A stretch of 64,000 nucleotides of DNA from contig CANGUG010000002.1 in NCBI GenBank assembly GCA_947457075.1, positions 1 through 64,000 on the forward strand. The letters are read 5' to 3'. This document shows, piece after piece, positions 7,221-16,256 of this stretch (positions are counted from its first letter, which is position 1; the number at the start of each line of letters is the position of its first letter). A model generated the notes under the pieces. It saw nothing but the letters and a program-made list of their open reading frames with translations. It was not told where the DNA came from and made no database searches. The translations under genes were made by a program, and so were the position numbers. This DNA comes from Bacteroidota bacterium. GTDB taxonomy: Bacteria > Bacteroidota > Bacteroidia > Chitinophagales > Chitinophagaceae.

Positions 7221-8966
7221 ATGAGTGAAAGTCAGTTTAACGAATTAATTCAAAAAGAATATCAATTTAAAGGCGAGAAAAGCCCTATTGGAATAGCTAT
7301 TTATGAAAATGCACCCGTTGACGGATTGGTAGTTTCAATGCCATTAAAAATGTTAAATAGACATGGTTTAATTGCTGGTGCAACGGGTACAGGTAAAACC
7401 AAGACGCTACAGGTAATTGCAGAACAGTTATCACTAAACGGAGTTCCGTCTTTGTTGATGGATTTAAAGGGAGATTTAGGTGGGCTTGCTATGCCGGGTC
7501 AAAAAAATGAAGTTGTAGAAACAAGAAGAAAATTATTTAACGGGACCTATGAATACCCCTATCAAGGATTTCCTTTAAATATTTTATCCATCGGAGAAGA
7601 CGAAGGGGTCTCTATAAAGGCATCAATTCAAGAATTTGGTCCAGTATTACTTTCTAAAATATTAGGACTTAATAATGTTCAGTCTGGTATAATTAGTATT
7701 GCATTTAAGTATTGTGAAGACAATAAATTAACCCTGAATACAATTGCTGATTTAAAATTTTTTTTAACTAAAATTTGCGAAGCAAATAATGATATTAAAG
7801 AAAATTATGGAAATATAAGTGACGCCTCTGTAACAACGATATTAAGAAATATTGCAGAACTTGAACAACAAGGAGGCAACTATTTAATTGGTGCTCCTGG
7901 ACTTGATGTAAATGATTTAATTATGTGCGACGACCAAAATAAGGGAGTGTTGTCAATTATTAGATTAACTCAGTTACAAGACAAGCCTACGTTGTTTTCT
8001 ACATTTATCATTTATTTACTTTCAAAATTATATTCCAATTTACCAGAAGTGGGAGATTTAGAAAAGCCCAAATTGGTAATGTTTATTGATGAGGCACATC
8101 TTTTATTTAACGATACAAATAAAGTTATTCAAGAAAAAATTGAATCAATCATTAAGCTCATTAGATCAAAAGGGGTTGGCATCATATTTTGTACACAAAC
8201 TCCAACGGATATTTCTGAAACTGTATTAGGACAGCTAGGCTTAAAAATACAGCACTCATTAAGGGCTTTTACTGCAAAAGATAGAAAGTCTGTAAAAATG
8301 ATGGCTCAAAATTTTCCAGACACTTTATTTTATAATGTGGAAGAGGACTTAACTTCATTGGGAATAGGTGAGGCATTCATTACATTATTGAAAGAAGATG
8401 GAGCTCCTTCTGCACTCGTAAAATCTTTAATGGCACCGCCCTTATCAAGAATGGGCATTTTAGAAAGCAAGGAACTCAACAAAATAATCAATAACTCTCT
8501 GCTTAAATCAAAATATGGAAGTAAGAATACAGTTTTATTAAAGCCTTCGAAAGAATTAGAAGATTTTTATAAAAAATTGTTTTTAATTAAAGAAAAGGAA
8601 AAATTAGAAGCGGCTAAACAAAAAGAAGCGGCTAAACAAAATGCCAAAGGAAATACTACCCCCAACAAGATGGTAATACCCAAAAGACAATCTTATGCGA
8701 ATATGATGTATGGAGCTATGTTGCCAATGGCGAATATGTTTTCAAACATGATGGGGGGCATTAATAATGGAACAAGCAATCAACAGCAAAATATTCAGTA
8801 CTATTATGCTAAAAACGGGCAACAGTTTGGTCCGGTTTCAGATATTCAAATATCCCAATTCATTATGAATGGTGAAATTAATGCCTTTTCCTATTTATGG
8901 AAAACAGGAATGTCAGAATGGTCACTAGCAACAAATTTTTTAGAATTTCAAAATTTATTAAAATAA
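7221..8966 (+). CDS. HerA-like ATPase (DUF853 type) fused to a GYF_2 module
   Basis: A 581-residue ATPase. The Walker A motif GATGTGKT is at residues 53-60, and the Walker B motif VMFIDEAH is near 285-292. The FCTQTP segment after it matches the sensor region of HerA/FtsK-type motors. This corresponds to the DUF853/HerA C-terminal family, hexameric motors acting on DNA or other polymers. After a Lys/Glu/Ala-rich helix (about 440-480) and a Met-rich linker comes a GYF_2 module (about 528-580, with LWKTGMSEW), the same as in the preceding SPFH protein. The fusion is unusual for DUF853 as I know it and implies docking to a shared partner. The biochemical class is well supported; the substrate is unknown. 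Confidence 0.88.
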   Translation: MSESQFNELIQKEYQFKGEKSPIGIAIYENAPVDGLVVSMPLKMLNRHGLIAGATGTGKTKTLQVIAEQLSLNGVPSLLMDLKGDLGGLAMPGQKNEVVETRRKLFNGTYEYPYQGFPLNILSIGEDEGVSIKASIQEFGPVLLSKILGLNNVQSGIISIAFKYCEDNKLTLNTIADLKFFLTKICEANNDIKENYGNISDASVTTILRNIAELEQQGGNYLIGAPGLDVNDLIMCDDQNKGVLSIIRLTQLQDKPTLFSTFIIYLLSKLYSNLPEVGDLEKPKLVMFIDEAHLLFNDTNKVIQEKIESIIKLIRSKGVGIIFCTQTPTDISETVLGQLGLKIQHSLRAFTAKDRKSVKMMAQNFPDTLFYNVEEDLTSLGIGEAFITLLKEDGAPSALVKSLMAPPLSRMGILESKELNKIINNSLLKSKYGSKNTVLLKPSKELEDFYKKLFLIKEKEKLEAAKQKEAAKQNAKGNTTPNKMVIPKRQSYANMMYGAMLPMANMFSNMMGGINNGTSNQQQNIQYYYAKNGQQFGPVSDIQISQFIMNGEINAFSYLWKTGMSEWSLATNFLEFQNLLK

Positions 8967-8979
8967 AAAAAAGATAATT

Positions 8980-9327
8980 ATGAACCAGGATAACAATTTT
9001 TCGCCAATAGAGCGTTTAATGGAATTTGGCATGAGTATGGCAGTAGCCAATCAAATGATACAAACCATGAATGACGTTTTGTCCAAATCAAAAAATCCTG
9101 TAATGCCGGGAGTGCAGTTACCGACACCATCGACAAAAATGTACTTTGTTGTAATCAACGATATTACACAGGGCCCATTTACTGAAAATGAAATTTTGAA
9201 ATATATTATATCTGAACAAATAACAGAATCAACATTTGTTTGGCATGAAGGCATGTCTCATTGGGAGCTTTCTAAAGATATTCCTGATGTAGCAAAATTA
9301 TTTTTATTAAAACCACCTAAATTTTAA
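8980..9327 (+). CDS. small stand-alone GYF_2 protein
   Basis: A 115-residue protein whose C-terminal half (about 53-106) is a GYF_2 module with the same landmarks as its two neighbours: ITQGPF, then VWHEGMSHWELS. The N-terminal 50 residues are helical with several Met. It starts 13 bp after the HerA-like gene and stops 3 bp before the next, so it is translated as part of the operon. As the third GYF_2 copy in a row it may be a linker or competitor in the complex formed by the SPFH and ATPase proteins. This role is inference. Confidence 0.82.
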   Translation: MNQDNNFSPIERLMEFGMSMAVANQMIQTMNDVLSKSKNPVMPGVQLPTPSTKMYFVVINDITQGPFTENEILKYIISEQITESTFVWHEGMSHWELSKDIPDVAKLFLLKPPKF

Positions 9328-9330
9328 TTT

Positions 9331-9675
9331 ATGAAACCGAATTTTTTTTTATTAATCATTGCGTTTTTACTAACTTCTTTAATTTCATTTACTATTTATT
9401 CCTATAGTCTAGCCACTACTAGAAATATTAGTACTGTATTTTCTTTTTTAACATTTTTTAGTTATTTAGCAGCATTAATTGGTGTTAAGTTTGAGTATCA
9501 AAAAGCACAAGTATTAAAAAATACACTCTCAATAGTTTTTTTATTGGCTAACTGTATTTTAACTACCATTTTTCTAAAAATTGATTATTCTTTACCAATC
9601 TACTTTTTATTAAATGGTGGAATCTTATTAATTTATTATACAATTTTATATTTTTTTAATAAATCTAACATGTAA
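9331..9675 (+). CDS. small four-helix membrane protein, unknown family
   Basis: A 114-residue, very hydrophobic protein with four predicted transmembrane helices at about 5-27, 35-52, 63-81 and 88-109. I do not recognise the family. It starts 3 bp after the GYF_2 gene, and its TAA stop overlaps the next ATG by one base (TAATG), so translation is probably coupled. It could supply the membrane anchor that the soluble SPFH and HerA proteins lack; that is inference from position only. Confidence 0.75.
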   Translation: MKPNFFLLIIAFLLTSLISFTIYSYSLATTRNISTVFSFLTFFSYLAALIGVKFEYQKAQVLKNTLSIVFLLANCILTTIFLKIDYSLPIYFLLNGGILLIYYTILYFFNKSNM

Positions 9676-10118
9676 TGAAAGTATTAAAGTGTAAGGCTTG
9701 TGGTGCATATTTAGAATATAAATTAGGTTCGCCTGTTTCTATTTGTAGCTATTGTGATATAGTAAATATCATTTCGGAAGATGTATTGACACCAGCATCC
9801 ATTACACAAACAGAAAATAATGAGGTTGTAGGAGCGGCCATGCAAATTGAAGAGAAATATATGGCCAATTATTTTATTGCATTAGGCGTAAGTCAGGGCG
9901 GCAAATTATTAATATCAAATAAAGAAATTTTATTTAGACCTCATATAATAAATCTGGGCAATTTGTCTGATAAATATATTAAGCTACAAGACATCACATC
10001 CTTTGAAAAGCCATTCTTCCCTTTATTTTTAAAAATACATGCAACAGGTAATAGAGTCATGTTTCTATCCACTTGGAGTAGAAATAAGATTATACAATCA
10101 ATATTAAATAGGCAATGA
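9675..10118 (+). CDS. zinc-ribbon / PH-like (GRAM-type) domain protein
   Basis: A 147-residue protein with an N-terminal zinc ribbon (Cys6, Cys9, Cys24, Cys27) followed from about residue 60 by a beta-rich domain. The pattern GGKLLISNKEILFRPH, then KLQDITSFEK, then a closing hydrophobic helix, is typical of GRAM/PH-like domains such as bacterial PH, which often contact lipids or membranes. The start codon overlaps the stop of the membrane-protein gene by one base. It is the last plus-strand gene of the cluster; a convergent TerB-like paralogue follows 55 bp on. The zinc ribbon is clear; the PH-like call rests on pattern only. Confidence 0.75.
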   Translation: MKVLKCKACGAYLEYKLGSPVSICSYCDIVNIISEDVLTPASITQTENNEVVGAAMQIEEKYMANYFIALGVSQGGKLLISNKEILFRPHIINLGNLSDKYIKLQDITSFEKPFFPLFLKIHATGNRVMFLSTWSRNKIIQSILNRQ

Positions 10119-10173
10119 TCTGAGTTCCGGTTTAATTTTGATTTAAGCAAAAGATAGGTGCTAATTTTCTTCT

Positions 10174-10857
10174 TTATCCATATTTACTAACCAGCCATAC
10201 AATTCCATAAACTAAACCAATACCTATAATTATAAACCATATGTAATTAGCCTTCTTTTTGGCACTAGCTAATTTTTTTTCATATGCTTCAATAAGTGTC
10301 ATAGATTTTAAGTCCTCTCTAAATAAAATTTTAGCTTTTAATAGTGCTTCGCTACCCTTGCTTTCCCATGCAGAAACAACATATCCCATTCCTCTACTTG
10401 TCCAACTTACATCTGCCTGAGAGATACATACTGTCAAGAATTCAAGTAAATCTTCCCTAGAATTAGGGATAGGTGTATTGTTAATTTGATCTGCCTTTCG
10501 TTGTTCAAAATCGTAATCTTCTTCTTCAGCTCCCTTTTTTAATGCATTTATTCTATTTAACAATTCAGAGATAGTTTTATTTGCACCAACATTGTTGAAT
10601 TCATGTCCACAATCTTCACACGACATAGTCATTGTTTTTACAGGAGAACCGCAAGCGGGACAAGTTTTTATATTTCCCACTTTTTCTTTACTTGACTTCG
10701 TTTGTTGTTTAAATATTAATGCTTCAATAGTTATTTCAATTTCATCTTGGTCCACTCCAAGTTCAATGCCTTTTTTTATAATAACTGCTTTTTCTTTTTC
10801 AGAAATTTGTCCATCAACCATAGACAATTCAATTAGTTTTTCAATTTCAGAGTGCAT
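10174..10857 (-). CDS. TerB-like / zinc-ribbon protein with C-terminal membrane anchor
   Basis: A 227-residue paralogue of the protein at 5033-5728: the start MHSEIEKLIEL aligns with MSSEIDNLIDM, followed by the zinc ribbon (Cys66, Cys69, Cys80, Cys83; CPAC and CEDCGHEF as in the paralogue) and the same helical C-terminal domain. It differs by a C-terminal transmembrane helix (about 200-222). The ATG at 10857 is chosen, although an in-frame codon exists at 10890, because it matches the paralogue. The gene is convergent with the SPFH/HerA operon, so it would be separately controlled. The pair suggests one soluble and one membrane-bound version of the same adaptor. Confidence 0.8.
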   Translation of the reverse strand: MHSEIEKLIELSMVDGQISEKEKAVIIKKGIELGVDQDEIEITIEALIFKQQTKSSKEKVGNIKTCPACGSPVKTMTMSCEDCGHEFNNVGANKTISELLNRINALKKGAEEEDYDFEQRKADQINNTPIPNSREDLLEFLTVCISQADVSWTSRGMGYVVSAWESKGSEALLKAKILFREDLKSMTLIEAYEKKLASAKKKANYIWFIIIGIGLVYGIVWLVSKYG

Positions 10858-11024
10858 ATAAATTATTTTAATTTTATGAAGCCAATGCAATATATAATAT
10901 TATTTATATAAATAAAAACTATTCTGCAACCTGACTATTTTAAAAGGTTGTTACTCACCTCTCATCTGAATAATCAATAATAAGATATAACCGAGTATTC
11001 TAATATATTAAATATTATTTATAT

Positions 11025-11032
11025 TATATTTG
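11025..11032 (+). promoter_or_regulatory. consensus -7 element TATATTTG
   Basis: This matches TAnnTTTG at all fixed positions. Transcription would begin at about 11036-11039, which excludes the upstream in-frame TTG at 11030 and supports ATG 11051 as the start of the following gene. No clear -33 TTTG is seen. Confidence 0.5.
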
Positions 11033-11050
11033 GAGAATAAAATAATTTAT

Positions 11051-11803
11051 ATGCTAAACAAATTTTTGAAAATCTTACTTATTCTAGTAGTCACACAAAC
11101 AGCTGTAACGAGCTATGGTCAAAGCAGTGCGCTTGATTCACTACTTGAGCCCATCAACAAAATAAAGTTTGAAGATGAAGACAGGCAAAAACTAGATCCT
11201 TATTTTATTGACACTTATTTTTCAAATGTGTATCAATATTTTGATTTAGAAGAAACCTATAATACGCCTCTTAAAAAAGAAGTATTTAAAAATTCTAAAG
11301 AATATAAAGCGCTTAGTGATTCTTTGGCTCAAATAAAAAAAGATTTACTAAAGCCATCATATATTGAAATGAAAATAATACCTATTAGTAGAAGTGAATA
11401 TGGTGTTGAATATGATTTAAAAAGAAATGGCTTTAAAGTATTAATGAATGATTCTAGACATGTTTATGATAACACATCGACACAAGTGAAAAATGTTATT
11501 GATTATTTAAGTTTTACTAATCTTCCTTTTCAATCTACGCTTGCTGATCCTATTTTAGGCAAGCTTTCAGAAATTAAAGAATATCTATTCTTGCCAGTGA
11601 ATAAAAATGTAGGCTTAGAAGTAGAGGACGAAAACAATGACACAAAATTAATAATCATTTTTACCCCAACAGCGGTAAGTAAAAAACTTACTTTTTATGA
11701 TATAATGAATGCCGAACAAGGAAGTAGCAAGTTTGTTTTGTGTAATGTTAAAAAAGTACTTCTTGTTATCAACGATGAAATTAAATACAGTAAAAACTAC
11801 TAA
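11051..11803 (+). CDS. exported protein of unknown function
   Basis: About 250 residues, starting MLNKFLKILLILVV with a signal peptide ending near SYGQ, so the product is periplasmic or surface-exposed. I do not recognise a domain. The mature part is rich in Lys, Asp and Ser, with alternating hydrophobic strands towards the C-terminus. A consensus -7 promoter element sits just upstream and a strong terminator just downstream, so it appears to be a single-gene transcript. It lies between the SPFH/HerA cluster and a large T9SS protein, with no evident link to either. Confidence 0.7.
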   Translation: MLNKFLKILLILVVTQTAVTSYGQSSALDSLLEPINKIKFEDEDRQKLDPYFIDTYFSNVYQYFDLEETYNTPLKKEVFKNSKEYKALSDSLAQIKKDLLKPSYIEMKIIPISRSEYGVEYDLKRNGFKVLMNDSRHVYDNTSTQVKNVIDYLSFTNLPFQSTLADPILGKLSEIKEYLFLPVNKNVGLEVEDENNDTKLIIIFTPTAVSKKLTFYDIMNAEQGSSKFVLCNVKKVLLVINDEIKYSKNY

Positions 11804-11831
11804 ACAAGTTCTCCTCGCTCAATAATTTTTT

Positions 11832-11856
11832 AAGGTCACTTTTAGTGACCTTTTTT
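11832..11856 (+). terminator. intrinsic terminator
   Basis: AAGGTCACT (11832-11840) pairs with AGTGACCTT (11844-11852) around TTT and is followed by a T-run. It ends the single-gene transcript of the exported unknown protein. Confidence 0.85.
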
Positions 11857-11970
11857 AATTCCTTGACCTACAATTCTTTATGTTATCGCCCCCTCAACTA
11901 TAATTAACAATAAATATAATATGTATTCCAACTTCATTTGTACCTTTATCTATATTAAAAAGGGGCTTTT

Positions 11971-14900
11971 ATGAAATCATTTTTTGTTAGGGCGTTATCA
12001 TTCCTGTTCATATTCTTCTTGATGAGCTTTTCTTTGAAAGTGCATGCGCAAAGTTCAATCACTTTTAAAGTAACCAGTTTAAAGCCGGGGGACTCTTGTA
12101 CCGTATATGTTCAAAAAAGCGCTGAAATACATTATTATAAAATAATTAAGTCGGGGGCGGATAGTATCGCCACCTATAAATTTGATAGTTTAATCAATGG
12201 CAAGTGGGAAGTGAAAATTGATGCTACTGGTTATTACTTTCCAAGTTCCAAGGTAGTGGAACTAAATTCGAATGATAAATTGGTAGAAGTGAAATTGTCG
12301 CCAATTGTATTAAATAGTTCCACCAACTATGTTTATCAATGGGTGGATGATAGTAGCTATATGGGTCATGCACAGCAAAGCTATATTAATACGCCCTATA
12401 CTATTCAGGTATTAAATACGACGATTAAAATTCCTGATAACTTTTCAAGTGTTACTTTATTCAACAAATATGGTATTGTGCTTTCCGATACTTTGGCCAG
12501 GTGGACCAGTGAGGATGCGTATAGATTGTTTCAAACGGTGGAGAACAATACTTTGTTTCAAAAATTTGGGGAAGGCAGTCCGGTAAAAGTAACCTCCGTT
12601 TGGAAAATAGTGGACACGAATATCGTGAATGATATTAAGATTGATACAGTCAACAATATGCGGTTCGTGACCATCTCTAAAAAAGCATTTGTATATGCCA
12701 ATCCATCAGTAGGCGTTTTGGATGGAATAAAAGGAAGATTTTATTCAAAAAGGTTAAACCATGCGGTGGTTGCATTTAGCACCAATTTTGGTTACGACAA
12801 GGACTTGATTAATAAACTAGCACAAGATAGATATGGGTTTCGCTTTTTAATTCCCAATGAAGAATTAAAACAAATCATGAACGAGGATTTCTCCAATTTC
12901 CAAGAGTTTTCTGCTTTTGAAAAATTGACAATCTTAAACATGATTGAAGAGTTGCCCACAGGAATGCATGCGCAGACTAATTTAAAATATCTAGTGCGTA
13001 GAATAGCGGGTCAAGTGAATCCAACCTACCCCAATGCTGCAGCCATTGCCTGGACTGGCAGAAAAACCATTGAATTCATGAATGCGGCATTTCAAGGCAA
13101 TGATTATTTTAATATTCAACGTTTGGTATTGCATGAAAAAGCACATTTTTTATGGGAGGGCTTATTTGATCAGCAATTAAAAAAAGATTGGTCTGATTTA
13201 GGGGGTTGGTATGTGGATCCTACCGTTAGTTCTGGTTGGTCTACGACTAAAACAACTGAATTTGTAAGTGCATATGCGCACGCAAATAATCCCAATGAGG
13301 ATATGGCGGAGTCCATTGCATTTTATGTAATGAATCCAGACATGCTTATGTCAAGATCTATTAGAAAGTTTGAATTCATTAGAGACAGAATTATGAATGG
13401 CACTAGATATGTTGCCATGATTAGAAAAGATTTAACTTTTATGGTGTATAATCTTTCACCAGATTATAATTATCCAGGTAAAATAAAAAGAGTAGATATT
13501 AAAGTGGAGGGAGGTTCCAACCAGGATAAAAAAATTATAATGGAGATAGAGTTAAATATGATTGACAGTGCAAGGGACGGTGCAGTTTCCGCTTATACCA
13601 GATTTACAAGTACCATTGGTACCATTTTTGATATTGGATTAACCGCAACAAATAGTTTGGGTAATATTTTAAGAGGCCAAGCTACCATCAGCAAATTCTT
13701 TAAAAACGGTTATTGGACAGCCAATCAAATTATGGTAGCGGATGCGGTTGGCAATAAACGCTTCGAGAACAACAACACTTATGGATTGAAGTTATACATG
13801 GACAATCCATTAGAGGACTTGGTACCGCCTAAATATATTGACAGCACATTAAAACTAGCCAAAGGAATTTCAAAATTTAGTGGAATGGGTCCAGATGAGG
13901 ATAGCACTAATGGTAATGCTACTCAATATGTGGAAGCTAAATTTGACATAAGTGATAGAAACGAAGTTACCTATATTGGAATCAATTATGCCATTCCACA
14001 AATTAATGAAAAGGGAGTAAATAATGAACTGCAACTTGGGGTGTTGGGAAATAGTAATCCAAAATATTATAAAGTTGATTCTGTAAATCGTGATATAAAG
14101 CATATCACGTATAGGTATCCAATACCCGAATACTTTCCTAAAGGTTATTATGCATTAACTATGTTGTATTTAGTGGATGAGGGCGGAAATCCCAAAAGAG
14201 CATTTTTTATGAATGACACTGTTGCGTTTAATGTAAATGCGGTCAATTTAAATTTCTCCAATTCAAAACATGTTCGGGATAGTATATATATGGACACAAA
14301 ATATCCTGACTACATTCCTCCTATTTTAGATTTAAATGCAATTTCCATTAAAGCCACTCCTACGCATCCACAAGCACCTGATGGGGAAACCTTATTTGAG
14401 ATGGAATTTTTTGCAAAAGACTCTTCGGCCTATCCAGGAAATGAGTCTGGAATCAAAGTGGGTAGTTATATTTTAAGAGATCCTCAAGGAAAACAGCATT
14501 GGATTAGCATGCAAAATGACTTTGATAAAATCAAGGGTAATTTTTATTATTTAGTAACAGATCCAGAAGGCAAGCCGGGAGTATGGAGAAAATACAAAGT
14601 AAGTACTGTACTACCAAGAGGGTCCTCTCCAGGACTTTGGGGGGTTGAATCTATAGAATTAGTAGATAGAGCAAACAATATAAAACGATTTGGTTTTGTT
14701 GAATTAGTTCGTTTTGATATTGAGGAAACTGATAATGACCAAAAAGTAAATCCGAAAGTTGAAATTTTAGGTAAAAAAGTAAATTCCAAAAATGTGGACT
14801 CTGTTACCATGTCAATTGCTTGTCCTAATTGTGCGCAGAAAAATTACAGAGCAAGAATTTACAGTGATATGGGCGGAGAGTCGGTTTTATATGAAGGCAA

Positions 14901-16164
14901 AATGACTTCAGACTCCATTGTTGTTAATAATATAAAATTAGGCGGTGTAAATGATGGGGTATTATTTGCAACTGTATTTATTTTAGATACTTCAAAAGTA
15001 TTATTAGGAATTGGCAAAGCACAATATACCAAGGATGTAGTGGCCCCTAAGTCTTCTATCTTAAAAACCAATTTATCCAATTTTGGAAAAAGCAATATTG
15101 ATTCCTTGATCTATGAAATGAAGGTTTCTGAGTTGAAATGTGATTATAGTTTGGTGTTAACACAGGCTTCCATTGTTAAAACCAATTCAATAGGAACCTC
15201 TAATGGTTTTGTTACAACCATGTCTATGCAAAGCAATACCATTAAAGTAGGTGATTCTGTGGTATTGTCTGGTCGATTAACAGATTCGGTGTTTAAATTA
15301 AAGAATATTAACCTTTCTACTTTTGAAGACGGCATCATTGAGTTGAAAATGATATTGAAGGATTCATTAGGCAATGAAACAACTCCATTCAAAACCAATA
15401 TTTATAAAGATACCAAGGACCCTATATTAACTATTAAAAAATCAACCGCGAATACTACTAAAACAGTATATACCATTAGTTCCAATGAATTCTTGGCGAA
15501 TAATCTTATCAAAGACAGCTTAAGTATCAATATTGGAAAAATTGATTCACTCATTAAAATTTCCAATAAACAATATGACGCTTATATTACAAGAATTTGC
15601 TCAGAACAATTGCTAATGACCATCAAATCAAATTCAATACTTGATACGGTAGGTAATAAAAATAGCATCACTAATTATTATGTTGCGGGAACAGAGGTTC
15701 CAGTAATCACCAGAGATACAAGCAATGCTTTAGTATCTAGCTCAAGCATAGGAAATATTTGGTATAAGGACGGTGTAGCGCTTTCAGATACTACTCAAAA
15801 GTTTAAACCAACCACCCCTGGTGCTTATACAATTAGAAAATCATTAGATGGTTGCTTTAGTAATATGAGTAACGCTTATTATTATTTAGTAACAGATATC
15901 ATCAACCTAAGTAAGAATGAATTTATTAAACTAGCACCTAATCCGTTTGTGAATAATATTAATTTTGATTTCACCATCCTTAATTATCCAAGCTTGAATG
16001 TGGAAATATTTGACTTAGGACAAGGAGCACTGGTTGCTGCAAAGCCTAATATTTATGCCGGCACTTCACTTTATGTAGGACAATTGGCAGGAGGTACGTA
16101 TTTAATCAGAGTAAGCTCCCCGGATGGTAAAATTATCAAACAGTTTAAGATGATTAAATTATAG
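11971..16164 (+). CDS. large T9SS-exported putative zinc metallopeptidase
   Basis: A 1397-residue secreted protein. The signal peptide is residues 1-27 (ending KVHAQ). A zinc-peptidase motif HEKAH (HExxH) lies at 388-392, with a candidate third ligand Glu447 in NEDMAES, 55 residues on, as in gluzincin-type enzymes. Several beta-sandwich-like segments follow between about 500 and 1310. The last 80 residues (from about LAPNPFVNN, through VEIFDLGQG, GTYLIRVSS and ending KQFKMIKL) form a type A Por/T9SS sorting domain, so the protein should cross the outer membrane and be anchored or released. A TACCTTTA element at 11941-11948 resembles a -7 promoter. Peptidase activity is inferred from the motif; substrate unknown. 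Confidence 0.85.
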   Translation: MKSFFVRALSFLFIFFLMSFSLKVHAQSSITFKVTSLKPGDSCTVYVQKSAEIHYYKIIKSGADSIATYKFDSLINGKWEVKIDATGYYFPSSKVVELNSNDKLVEVKLSPIVLNSSTNYVYQWVDDSSYMGHAQQSYINTPYTIQVLNTTIKIPDNFSSVTLFNKYGIVLSDTLARWTSEDAYRLFQTVENNTLFQKFGEGSPVKVTSVWKIVDTNIVNDIKIDTVNNMRFVTISKKAFVYANPSVGVLDGIKGRFYSKRLNHAVVAFSTNFGYDKDLINKLAQDRYGFRFLIPNEELKQIMNEDFSNFQEFSAFEKLTILNMIEELPTGMHAQTNLKYLVRRIAGQVNPTYPNAAAIAWTGRKTIEFMNAAFQGNDYFNIQRLVLHEKAHFLWEGLFDQQLKKDWSDLGGWYVDPTVSSGWSTTKTTEFVSAYAHANNPNEDMAESIAFYVMNPDMLMSRSIRKFEFIRDRIMNGTRYVAMIRKDLTFMVYNLSPDYNYPGKIKRVDIKVEGGSNQDKKIIMEIELNMIDSARDGAVSAYTRFTSTIGTIFDIGLTATNSLGNILRGQATISKFFKNGYWTANQIMVADAVGNKRFENNNTYGLKLYMDNPLEDLVPPKYIDSTLKLAKGISKFSGMGPDEDSTNGNATQYVEAKFDISDRNEVTYIGINYAIPQINEKGVNNELQLGVLGNSNPKYYKVDSVNRDIKHITYRYPIPEYFPKGYYALTMLYLVDEGGNPKRAFFMNDTVAFNVNAVNLNFSNSKHVRDSIYMDTKYPDYIPPILDLNAISIKATPTHPQAPDGETLFEMEFFAKDSSAYPGNESGIKVGSYILRDPQGKQHWISMQNDFDKIKGNFYYLVTDPEGKPGVWRKYKVSTVLPRGSSPGLWGVESIELVDRANNIKRFGFVELVRFDIEETDNDQKVNPKVEILGKKVNSKNVDSVTMSIACPNCAQKNYRARIYSDMGGESVLYEGKMTSDSIVVNNIKLGGVNDGVLFATVFILDTSKVLLGIGKAQYTKDVVAPKSSILKTNLSNFGKSNIDSLIYEMKVSELKCDYSLVLTQASIVKTNSIGTSNGFVTTMSMQSNTIKVGDSVVLSGRLTDSVFKLKNINLSTFEDGIIELKMILKDSLGNETTPFKTNIYKDTKDPILTIKKSTANTTKTVYTISSNEFLANNLIKDSLSINIGKIDSLIKISNKQYDAYITRICSEQLLMTIKSNSILDTVGNKNSITNYYVAGTEVPVITRDTSNALVSSSSIGNIWYKDGVALSDTTQKFKPTTPGAYTIRKSLDGCFSNMSNAYYYLVTDIINLSKNEFIKLAPNPFVNNINFDFTILNYPSLNVEIFDLGQGALVAAKPNIYAGTSLYVGQLAGGTYLIRVSSPDGKIIKQFKMIKL

Positions 16165-16256
16165 GCCAGTTAATTATTTAGTATTTATATTTATAAAGAA
16201 TTACCAATAATTTAATTTTTTAGATTAAAATTTCTTCCAAATAAATTATATATTTT

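Noticed and set aside
5033-10857. Reading the SPFH/HerA cluster as a tellurite-resistance (ter) operon
   Set aside because: Only the TerB-like helical domain is reminiscent of it; no TerC, TerD, TerE or TerZ gene is present.
14547-15398. Several minus-strand frames of 78-87 codons inside the T9SS metallopeptidase gene
   Set aside because: Shadow frames within a long continuous gene, without start context or homology.
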